From the NCBI GenBank assembly GCA_031286555.1, contig JAITUD010000522.1, forward strand, positions 1-10,659: 10,659 bases of DNA, given 5' to 3'. Both the position numbers and the translations under genes were made by a program. Source of the DNA: Microbacterium sp. GTDB taxonomy: Bacteria > Actinomycetota > Actinomycetes > Actinomycetales > Microbacteriaceae. Below the pieces are notes generated by a model. That model was not told where the DNA came from. It did no database searches and saw nothing but the letters and a program-made list of their open reading frames with translations. Positions 1 through 6,354 of the stretch are shown here, in pieces (positions within the stretch are counted from its first letter, which is position 1; each line of letters opens with the position of its first letter).

Positions 1-665
1 CCGGCCTGTGGTCCGTAGTCGCCGAAGGAGGCGTGCGAGGCGCCGTCGATCTCCACCATCTCGGCATCGGCAGGCAGCAGCTCCCGGGCATCCGCGATCT
101 TCTGCGGCGTGGACAGGCCGTCCTCGCTGCCGGACAGACTCAGCACGGGAAGGCGGGAGTCCGCGAGATCGTTCGCACAGTACGAGGCGAACAGCACGAG
201 GGCGTCGGCGTCCGGTGCCAGCTGGCAGGACCGCACGCCGCCGAGGGAGTGCCCGCCGACCATCCAGGTGTCGATGCCCGGTGCAGCCGAGGTGAAGGCG
301 TCGAGCCCGCGCAGGTCGAAGAACGCGAGGTTCAGCCACGGGCGGGTGATGACGACGGTGATCCCGTTCTCGGCGGCGAGGTCCTGCAGCTTCGCGATGT
401 AGGCCTCGGGCTGCACCTTCGCCCCGGGAATGAACACCAGGCCGATGTCGGAGTCGCCGTCGGCAGGGGAGAGCACGATGCCCTCTGGAGCGTCGTCGAT
501 CGTCAGCGCCGGGTTCGCCTCCGCATCGGCGAGCGGGCCGGGCTCGGCCTGCATGACACCGACCTGACTCCAGATCACCGTGCCTCCCACGACCAGCAGC
601 ACGAGGGCGAGCAGGCCCCACAGCACCCAGCGGAGCACCCGTCTGCGTCGCCCTGCCGGGCTCAT
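1..665 (-). CDS. Membrane-anchored alpha/beta hydrolase, C-terminus cut by window edge
   Basis: The reading frame is open from ATG at 665-663 to the left edge (221 codons), so the 3' end is missing. Residues 1-9 are basic (MSPAGRRRR) and are followed by a hydrophobic segment at about 11-32. There is no lipobox, so this is a signal anchor or uncleaved signal peptide with the catalytic domain probably outside the membrane. The domain looks like the Abhydrolase_5 type: nucleophile elbow GGHSLGG (Ser140), a candidate acid Asp182 in SGSEDG, and His211 in DGASHASF, in the right order for a Ser-Asp-His triad. Cys147 and Cys163 could form a disulfide, which fits an extracytoplasmic location. The ATG overlaps the stop of the upstream SDR gene as ATGA (665-662), and a G-rich stretch GGGGGTGG lies upstream as a weak ribosome binding site. 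It is the fourth gene of the FMO operon. The substrate cannot be read from sequence; esterase, lactonase or dienelactone-hydrolase-like activity are all possible. Confidence 0.82.
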   Translation of the reverse strand, partial: MSPAGRRRRVLRWVLWGLLALVLLVVGGTVIWSQVGVMQAEPGPLADAEANPALTIDDAPEGIVLSPADGDSDIGLVFIPGAKVQPEAYIAKLQDLAAENGITVVITRPWLNLAFFDLRGLDAFTSAAPGIDTWMVGGHSLGGVRSCQLAPDADALVLFASYCANDLADSRLPVLSLSGSEDGLSTPQKIADARELLPADAEMVEIDGASHASFGDYGPQA

Positions 666-1609
666 GAGCGTGCCACCCCCGGGTGCGTGCGCAGATACTC
701 CTCGAACGCCTCGTGCGTGCTGAGGGCCGGGGTGTACCCGAAGTCCTGCTTCAGCCGGTCGTTGGCGAGGACGGGACGCCAGCGCAGGAAGGGCACCTTC
801 TCGGGGCCGTGCTCGGTCAGGTGCAGCATCCGTCCGATCCGCAGGCCTGCCGACAGCGCCCACGCGGGAACGGTCGTCATCGGCTTGCCGAGGCGTCGCG
901 CGATCTCGGGGACGGTCATCCGGCCGTCGCCCGCGACGTTGTAGATGCCGGCGGGGCCGCCGGTCGCGGCGCGCACCATGGCGCCGGCGACGTCGTCGAC
1001 CCAGACGAAGACGAACGGCGAGTCCGAGCCGGCGATGCGCAGCAGCCTGCGGCCGTCCCAGAGCGCGGTGATCTGGTTGTGCACGGTCGGTCCGAGGATC
1101 GTGCCGATCCGGAAGATCACCTGCTCCAGCTCGGGATGCGCGGCGCGCGCGTCAGCCAGCATCTCCTCGACCAGTCTCTTGTGCCGGGAGTAGGGGAAGG
1201 CGTCGTTGCCGCGCAGCGGCTGGTCCTCGGTGATCCACTCAGGGTTGTCACCGTGATAACCATAGGCGGCGCCGGAGGACGAGACGACGAGACGGCGCAC
1301 TCCGGCCTCGACGCAGGCGGCCAGAACGTTCGCCGAGCCGTCCACGTCGACGCGGTACTCCAGAGCGACATCTCGCCCGGGGTTCACGATCGCGGCCAGG
1401 TGCACCACGGTGTCTATCCTGTGCTCCCGCAGCGTCGGCGCGAGGGATGCCGGATCGGTGACGTCGAAGGACGCGGAGACGACACCGGGCACCTCCGACG
1501 CCCGCAGGTCGCCGCTGACGACGAGGTCGACGTCGGGATGCGCGGCGAGCAGCCCTGTCACGTGCGAGCCGAGGAAGCCGGCTCCGCCGGTGACGAGGAC
1601 GCGGGTCAT
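662..1609 (-). CDS. NAD-dependent epimerase/dehydratase family protein (extended SDR)
   Basis: A 315-residue protein, normal for extended short-chain dehydrogenases. The N-terminus carries the glycine-rich dinucleotide loop TGGAGFLG (residues 7-14). The active site is a Ser pair at 110-112 (VSSSGAAYG) with Tyr140-x3-Lys144 (YSRHK). VWVDDVAGAM (203-211) and GIYNVAGDG (221-229) are typical of the family's substrate-binding half. The frame stays open upstream to about 1750, but the Rossmann start at 1609 is chosen for three reasons: it fits family length, it has an AGGAG ribosome binding site 7 nt upstream, and it overlaps the transporter stop as ATGA (1609-1606). Its own stop overlaps the hydrolase start in the same way. 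Members act on nucleotide sugars, sterols or other alcohols and ketones. The operon partners argue for a small-molecule ketone/alcohol more than for a nucleotide sugar, but this is inference. Confidence 0.88.
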   Translation of the reverse strand: MTRVLVTGGAGFLGSHVTGLLAAHPDVDLVVSGDLRASEVPGVVSASFDVTDPASLAPTLREHRIDTVVHLAAIVNPGRDVALEYRVDVDGSANVLAACVEAGVRRLVVSSSGAAYGYHGDNPEWITEDQPLRGNDAFPYSRHKRLVEEMLADARAAHPELEQVIFRIGTILGPTVHNQITALWDGRRLLRIAGSDSPFVFVWVDDVAGAMVRAATGGPAGIYNVAGDGRMTVPEIARRLGKPMTTVPAWALSAGLRIGRMLHLTEHGPEKVPFLRWRPVLANDRLKQDFGYTPALSTHEAFEEYLRTHPGVARS

Positions 1610-2577
1610 GCGGACTCTCCTGTGGTCAGGGGTGCGGCGGCGACGGCATGCCTGGTGGCGTCCCCGGCCGTCGAACCGGTGCGGCGCTTCGTGTGTGCAG
1701 CCCACAGCGTGGCGACGATGAGACCGGCGATGATGTCCCACACGCCCCACCAGCCGGCCACGACGGCCATGCCGCCCAGTCCGCCGAAGAAGGTGAACAC
1801 CAGACCGAGGCCCAGGCCGGCGTTGCGGATGCCCACCTCGAAGGTCATCGCCTTGCGCTCACGGGTGCCGAGACCGCCGAGCACGGCGGTGCTGTAGCCG
1901 AGGCCGAGCGCCACCGCGTCGTGCGCGGCCACGACCAGCAGCACGGTGCCCAGCACGCTGATGAACACCGCCCAGTTGCCCACCAGCGCAGCGATGATGA
2001 AGCCGAGCAGGGCGATCATGCTGAACCAGCGCACGAACGGCTGCACCTTCGCGGCGAATCCGGGCGCCTTCGCGCGCAGGAGCAGGCCGACCATGAACGG
2101 CAGGCCGATGATCAGCACGATCTCGAGCAGCATCTGCCACGGATTCAGCTCGACGGCATGCAGCAGGGTGCGCGCCTTCGGGTGCAGCGAGCCCCAGAAC
2201 GCGATGCTGAGCGGCATCGCGACGATGTAGATGAGGTTGCCGACGGCCGTCAGAGACACCGACAGCGCCACGTTGCCGCCGGAGCGGTGCGTGAGCACCT
2301 GCGAGATGTTGCCGGGCGGACAGCAGGCCACCAGCAGCATGCCGAGGGCCATCGACGGCGTCACGGGCAGCACCAGGGTGAGCACGAAGGTCACGATCGG
2401 CAGCAGGAGCAGCTGCGCGAGGATCGCGATCACGAAGGGCTTCGGGTGCTTCGCCACGACCCGGAAGTCGCGCGGCGCGGTGTCCAGCGCGATGCCGAAC
2501 ATGATCAGCCCCAGCACGACGTTGAGTATCATCAGCGTGCCCGGGGTGAAGTTCAGGACCACCTCGTCGATGTTCAT
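1606..2577 (-). CDS. Bile acid:sodium symporter (BASS) family transporter
   Basis: A 323-residue, very hydrophobic protein with about nine or ten predicted membrane segments, the usual BASS size. Two family signatures are visible: ACCPPGNISQVLTHRSGGNVALS (start of motif at residue 84), matching the crossing helix with the CCPGG-N pattern, and FEVGIRNAGLG (246-256), matching the second crossing-helix motif E-x-G-x-Q-N. The position normally held by Gln in that motif is Arg251. BASS proteins move bile acids, pantoate, pyruvate and other organic anions, usually with sodium. The C-terminal tail (about 297-323) is polar and probably cytoplasmic. The start is supported by GGAG 5 nt upstream and by the ATGA overlap with the monooxygenase stop (2577-2574). 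The tight coupling to an FMO, an SDR and a hydrolase suggests the transporter moves the substrate or product of those enzymes. Direction and cargo are not known. Confidence 0.9.
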   Translation of the reverse strand: MNIDEVVLNFTPGTLMILNVVLGLIMFGIALDTAPRDFRVVAKHPKPFVIAILAQLLLLPIVTFVLTLVLPVTPSMALGMLLVACCPPGNISQVLTHRSGGNVALSVSLTAVGNLIYIVAMPLSIAFWGSLHPKARTLLHAVELNPWQMLLEIVLIIGLPFMVGLLLRAKAPGFAAKVQPFVRWFSMIALLGFIIAALVGNWAVFISVLGTVLLVVAAHDAVALGLGYSTAVLGGLGTRERKAMTFEVGIRNAGLGLGLVFTFFGGLGGMAVVAGWWGVWDIIAGLIVATLWAAHTKRRTGSTAGDATRHAVAAAPLTTGESA

Positions 2578-3857
2578 GCCTTCTCCAGGGCCTTCTTCTG
2601 CCGGCGAACCGCCGTGCGGTACGCGTGCTTGTTCACGTAGTACGACATCCGGTCCAGACCCAGATACCTGTAGCCGCCCGTGAGGTCGGGCCAGGGCGAT
2701 CCGGTGACCCGCTCCCGGAACCTGCGCGCCCGCTCCGGGGAGTGCTCCTCGGCGGCGAGGTAGGCGGCCACCAGCTCGGCCTGCTCGTAGCGTCCCTGCC
2801 AGCCGATTCCGGATGCCTCGATCATGCCCATCACGTACAGGCCGTTGAACGACGGCGGGAAGACGTTCAGGAACAGCTGCGGTGCCGCGCCCTGCCAGTG
2901 CAGGTGCTCGCGATCGACGAACGGGTAGTCCAGCGTGTAGCCGGTGGCGAGCAGGATCATGTCGTAGTCGCCCGAGGTGCCGTCGGTGAAGTGCACGGTG
3001 TCGCCGTCGAAGCGGTCGATGCCGGGGCGGATGCGGAGGTCGCCCTGCCCGAGATGGTTCAGGATGAGCGTGTTCACGATCGGGTGCGACTCGTAGATCC
3101 GGTAGTCCGGCTGCGGGAAGCCGAAGTGCACCGGGTCACCGGTGAACGCCTTCAGCACCCGCGTGTCGATCGCCTGCTTGATGCGGGCAGGCAGCGGCCG
3201 GCCCTGGTTGAGTAGGTCGCTCGGCCTGCCGAACAGGTAGCGCGGCACGAAGTAGTAGCCACGACGCACGCTCATGTCGACGGATGCCGCGTGGTGTACC
3301 GCATCGACGGCGATGTCGCATCCGGAGTTGCCGGCGCCGATGATCAGCACCCGCTTCCCGTCGAGCTGCGTCGCGCTCTTGTAGGCGCTGGTGTGCGTGA
3401 TCTCCCCGGCGAACTCGCCGGGGAAGGAGGGCACGTGCGGCTCTGCCAGCGTGCCGTTGGCGAGGATCACGCCGTCGTAGTGCACCGGATCGAGTCCGAC
3501 GGAGTGCAGCATCCATCCGCCGTCCTGAGCGGGAGCGAGGCGCTCGACCTTCGTGTCGAACCGGAACAGTTCGCGCAGCCCGAACTCGTCCGCGTACGCG
3601 TCGAAGTAGTCCTTGAGCACGCGGTGCCCGGGGTAGTCGACCTCGGAGTCCATCGGGAACTCGGTGAACTCGGTCGTGGTGCGCGACGAGATCAGGTGCG
3701 CGGACTCGTACATCGTGCTGCGCGGGTTGCTGATGTCCCACAGCCCGCCCACGTCGTGCGAGGCCTCGTATCCCTCGACCGTGATGCCCTGCGCCTGCAG
3801 CGCTCTGGCTGCTGCGAGTCCGGAGGGGCCGGCGCCGATGACGGCGTATCTCTTCAT
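2574..3857 (-). CDS. Flavin-containing monooxygenase (class B, FMO type)
   Basis: A 427-residue, single-domain flavoprotein of the FMO group, which uses NADPH and O2 to oxygenate nucleophilic N, S or carbonyl groups through a C4a-hydroperoxyflavin. Motifs appear in the expected order: FAD-binding GAGPSG (residues 8-13), the FMO fingerprint FxGxxxHxxxY at 149-159 (Phe149, Gly151, His155, Tyr159), NADPH-binding GAGNSG (174-179), and the late ATGY motif (304-307). The fingerprint ends in Tyr, as in FMOs, rather than Trp-Pro/Asp as in type I Baeyer-Villiger enzymes. There is no signal peptide, so it is cytoplasmic. The frame remains open far upstream, but the ATG at 3857 starts directly at the Rossmann fold (MKRYAVIGAG) and has GGGAGA just upstream. 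It is the first gene of a four-gene block, preceded by a 101-bp gap with a candidate promoter. Substrate unknown; a Baeyer-Villiger reaction cannot be excluded. Confidence 0.9.
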   Translation of the reverse strand: MKRYAVIGAGPSGLAAARALQAQGITVEGYEASHDVGGLWDISNPRSTMYESAHLISSRTTTEFTEFPMDSEVDYPGHRVLKDYFDAYADEFGLRELFRFDTKVERLAPAQDGGWMLHSVGLDPVHYDGVILANGTLAEPHVPSFPGEFAGEITHTSAYKSATQLDGKRVLIIGAGNSGCDIAVDAVHHAASVDMSVRRGYYFVPRYLFGRPSDLLNQGRPLPARIKQAIDTRVLKAFTGDPVHFGFPQPDYRIYESHPIVNTLILNHLGQGDLRIRPGIDRFDGDTVHFTDGTSGDYDMILLATGYTLDYPFVDREHLHWQGAAPQLFLNVFPPSFNGLYVMGMIEASGIGWQGRYEQAELVAAYLAAEEHSPERARRFRERVTGSPWPDLTGGYRYLGLDRMSYYVNKHAYRTAVRRQKKALEKA

Positions 3858-3907
3858 GTCTCTCCCGCACGACGACGTGCTGCTTCTGTCGCCCCCCGGT
3901 CTCAGTG

Positions 3908-3937
3908 ATCCTAACCCGGCTGGAATCCGGTTCCGAA
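3908..3937 (-). promoter_or_regulatory. Candidate promoter of the FMO operon
   Basis: On the minus strand, TAGGAT (3913-3908) fits the actinobacterial -10 pattern TAnnnT. It is preceded at 18 bp by TTCGGA (3937-3932), a weak -35 with three of six consensus bases. Transcription would begin near 3901, giving a leader of about 45 nt that contains the GGGAGA ribosome binding site. The placement, in the only gap on the minus strand between TSUP and FMO, supports it. The motif match alone is modest. Confidence 0.4.
3922..3934. promoter_or_regulatory. Inverted repeat overlapping the FMO promoter, possible operator
   Basis: GGAATCCGGTTCC is a 13-bp dyad with one mismatched pair. It lies across the spacer and -35 of the candidate FMO promoter, where a repressor would block RNA polymerase. 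Part of the same stretch can also form a small hairpin (AACCCGG/CCGGTT arms with a bulge), so a weak structural role at the end of the TSUP transcript is an alternative. No regulator gene is present in the window. Confidence 0.22.
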
Positions 3938-3958
3938 ACGGATGGCACTCGGAGCGGG

Positions 3959-4681
3959 TCAGGCGAACAGCGCCACCACTCCGCGGACGAGCACGACGAC
4001 GGTCCCCGCCCAGGCGCACAGCAGCATCACGCGCCGGGCCAGCGCGACGGGGATGCGCCGGGCCAGCCAGCCGCCGAGCAGCATCCCGGCGGCCGTGCAG
4101 ACGCCCAACAGGACGAGATCGGACGGCGAGGAGACGGGCAGCCCTCTGAGCGCCACGGAGACCAGCCCGTAACCCAGGAAGACGACCTGAGCGCTCGCCG
4201 CGAACCGCCGCTGCGGCCAGTCGTCGCCCAGCGCGTACGACGCCAGCGCCGGCCCGGAGAGGCCGCTCGAGGCGTGCATGAACCCCGCAAGGGCTCCGGC
4301 ACCGATCGCCCCGCCTCTGCCGTGCAGGTGGCGTGCGACGCCGCCGAGCCGCTGCGCACTGAGCGCGAGCAGGCCCATCAGCCCGATGAGCAGCAGCAGG
4401 GCGGCATCCGGCAGCACCCGGGCGGTGAGAGCACCGAGAGGCGCGGCGACGAGCCCGGCCCCGAGCAGCCAGAGGGTGGGCGGCCAGTCCACATCCCGCC
4501 AGGCGCTCGGCAGGGCGAAGAGCGAGGCGATCACGGCGAGGAGCACGGCGATCGTCACCCCCTCGACGGGGCCGTAGACGAGCACCACAGGGCCGATCAG
4601 CACGAGCACGAAGGCGAGCCCGGTGACGCGCTGGATGACCGCGGCGATCACGGTGACCGCCGCGGTCAGAGCGAGCAGCAT
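3959..4681 (-). CDS. TSUP (TauE/SafE) family membrane transporter
   Basis: A 240-residue protein that is almost entirely hydrophobic, with about seven or eight predicted membrane segments, slightly short for the TauE/SafE family (often 250-280). The internal duplication typical of the family is visible: QRVTGLAFVLVLIGP (residues 17-31) in the first half and AGFMHASSGLSGPALASYA (132-150) in the second. Family members export or import sulfite, sulfoacetate and related sulfur or organic anions; the cargo here cannot be told. The ATG at 4681 shares one base with the TAA of the mutase gene (TAATG), and no clear ribosome binding site precedes it, so translation probably depends on reinitiation after the mutase. 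That ties its expression to the nucleoside-salvage genes, an unexpected pairing. The first promoter-like sequence downstream belongs to the FMO block. Confidence 0.85.
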   Translation of the reverse strand: MLLALTAAVTVIAAVIQRVTGLAFVLVLIGPVVLVYGPVEGVTIAVLLAVIASLFALPSAWRDVDWPPTLWLLGAGLVAAPLGALTARVLPDAALLLLIGLMGLLALSAQRLGGVARHLHGRGGAIGAGALAGFMHASSGLSGPALASYALGDDWPQRRFAASAQVVFLGYGLVSVALRGLPVSSPSDLVLLGVCTAAGMLLGGWLARRIPVALARRVMLLCAWAGTVVVLVRGVVALFA

Positions 4682-6354
4682 TACGGCGTCTGGCGCTCGT
4701 CCAGCAGAGTGCGGACGGCGGCCTCGAGGTCGGCGACGGCGGCGCGCGCATCATCCGCGTCGTCGGCCCTGGCGTCGATGTACACCTTGAGCTTCGGCTC
4801 GGTGCCGCTGGGGCGCACGATCACGCGCGAGCCGTCGGCGATCCGGTAGCGCAGCACGTCGCCGGCGGGCATGCCGGATGCTCCGGCGGCGAGATCCTCG
4901 ACGGATGCGACGGATCGCTCCCCGAACGCCGTGGGCGGCGTCTGACGGAGCGAGGCCATCAGCCCGGAGATCACCGAGAGGTCGTCCACGCGGATCGACA
5001 CCTGGCCGCTGGCGAACCATCCGATCTGCGCGGCGAGCTCGTCCAGAAGCCCCGCGATCGTCGTGCCGCGCACGCGGGCGTCGGCGGCGAGACCCAGCAT
5101 CGCGACCGCGGCGGAGATGCCGTCCTTGTCGCGCACGGTCTCCGGGTTCACCAGGTAGCCCAGGGCCTCCTCGAAGCCGAACGCGATGCCGGGGGCTCGG
5201 GAGATCCACTTGAAGCCGGTGAGCGTCTCATGGAAGTCGAGGCCGTGGGCCGCGGCGATCGCGCCGAGGCCGGGGGAGGAGACCAGCGAGCAGGCGAGGG
5301 ATGCGCCAGGAGTGCCCTGGGCGGCCTTCGCCGCCCGCAGGCCGAGCAGCAGGCCGACCTCGTTGCCGGTCAGGCGGCGCCAGCCGCCCTCGGCCGCGGC
5401 ATCCGGAACGGCGACGGCGAGGCGGTCGGCATCCGGGTCGTTGGCGATGACGAACTCGGCGTCCGCACCGCGGGCGCGTTCGAACGCGAGGTCCATCGCG
5501 CCGGGCTCCTCCGGGTTCGGGAACGAGACCGTGCGGAAGGTGGGGTCGGGCTCGCGCTGCTCGTCGACGACGCGCGGAGCGGGGTAGCCGGCCTTCTTCA
5601 CGACGCGCGAGAAGGTCTCCCAGCCCACGCCGTGCATGGCGGTGTACACCCAGCGCATCTCCTGCACGCCCAGCGGCGCAGGCGCGAGGGCGGCCGTCTC
5701 GGCGATGTACGCCTCGACCAGGTCCTCGCCGGCGGTCTCATAGGCGTCGGAGCGCGGCAGCGCGCCGACGTCGCCGGCGTCCGCGATGCGCGCGATCTCT
5801 GCGGCGATCTCGGCGTCTGCGGGCGACACGATCTGAGAGCCGTGGTCGTCTCCGCCGAGGTACACCTTGTAGCCGTTGTCGTTCGGCGGGTTGTGGCTGG
5901 CGGTGACCATCACGCCGGCATCCGCGCCCAGGTGCCGTACCGCGAAGGCGAGCACCGGCGTGGGCAGGAGGCGCGGCAGCAGGATCGCGCGCAGTCCGGC
6001 GCCGGCGAAGAGCTCGGCGGAGTCGAGGGCGAACCGGCGCGAGTTCCGGCGGCCGTCGTAGCCGATCACGACGGTGGGAGCTCCGGCGGAGCGGCCCTTC
6101 AGATACGCGGCGAAGCCCGCCGCAGCCTGCGACACCAGCACCCGGTTCATCCGGTTTCTGCCCGCGCCGAGGGCGCCGCGGAGCCCGGCGGTGCCGAACG
6201 CGAGGCGACCGGCGAACCGGTCCGCCAGATCTGCGGCGGCCGCGGCGTCGCCGTCGGCGGCGCGGGTGATCACGCCGGCGAGCTCGTCTCGGGTCTCCGA
6301 GTCGGGGTCCTGTCGCAGCCAGGCGCGGGCGGTGGCCAGCAGCTCGGTGTTCAC
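4681..6354 (-). CDS. pmmB: Phospho-sugar mutase, PGM2/PmmB type (probable phosphopentomutase or phosphoglucomutase)
   Basis: A 557-residue alpha-D-phosphohexomutase with all four domain signatures: the phosphoserine loop TASHNPPNDNGYK (Ser153), the metal site DPDADR (306-311), the sugar-specificity loop GFEEALGY (393-400) and the phosphate-binding loop RPSGTEPK (514-521). The GFEEA(L/I)GY loop is that of the PGM2-like branch, whose human member is mainly a phosphopentomutase. Such an enzyme would turn ribose-1-phosphate from the adjacent PNP into ribose-5-phosphate; glucose-1-phosphate activity is also possible. The frame runs open upstream to 6777, but GTG at 6354 is chosen because it overlaps the PNP stop as GTGA (6354-6351), has GAGG 4 nt upstream and begins at the family N-terminus. 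The deoD-pmmB neighbourhood matches Rv3307-Rv3308 of M. tuberculosis from memory. Annotation as phosphomannomutase is traditional and probably not the best guess here. Confidence 0.9.
   Translation of the reverse strand: MNTELLATARAWLRQDPDSETRDELAGVITRAADGDAAAAADLADRFAGRLAFGTAGLRGALGAGRNRMNRVLVSQAAAGFAAYLKGRSAGAPTVVIGYDGRRNSRRFALDSAELFAGAGLRAILLPRLLPTPVLAFAVRHLGADAGVMVTASHNPPNDNGYKVYLGGDDHGSQIVSPADAEIAAEIARIADAGDVGALPRSDAYETAGEDLVEAYIAETAALAPAPLGVQEMRWVYTAMHGVGWETFSRVVKKAGYPAPRVVDEQREPDPTFRTVSFPNPEEPGAMDLAFERARGADAEFVIANDPDADRLAVAVPDAAAEGGWRRLTGNEVGLLLGLRAAKAAQGTPGASLACSLVSSPGLGAIAAAHGLDFHETLTGFKWISRAPGIAFGFEEALGYLVNPETVRDKDGISAAVAMLGLAADARVRGTTIAGLLDELAAQIGWFASGQVSIRVDDLSVISGLMASLRQTPPTAFGERSVASVEDLAAGASGMPAGDVLRYRIADGSRVIVRPSGTEPKLKVYIDARADDADDARAAVADLEAAVRTLLDERQTP

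Noticed and set aside
33..944. Plus-strand open frames at 33-944, 1648-2640, 2625-3215 and 5230-6408
   Set aside because: These are reverse-complement shadows of the minus-strand genes, with His/Arg/Asp/Glu-rich composition and no start signals.
662..1609. UDP-glucose 4-epimerase (galE)
   Set aside because: The fold and the YxxxK site fit the wide extended SDR family. No nucleotide-sugar context or GalE-specific feature is visible, and the operon partners suggest another substrate.
2574..3857. Type I Baeyer-Villiger monooxygenase
   Set aside because: The fingerprint is FxGxxxHxxxY, not FxGxxxHxxxW-P/D, and the length (427 residues) is short for that group. Class B FMO is the safer call, though Baeyer-Villiger activity is not excluded.
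3858..4754. Open frame extending the FMO gene about 300 codons upstream
   Set aside because: The extension is out-of-frame TSUP sequence rich in Arg and Ala. The FMO fold starts at Met 3857 with a ribosome binding site just upstream.
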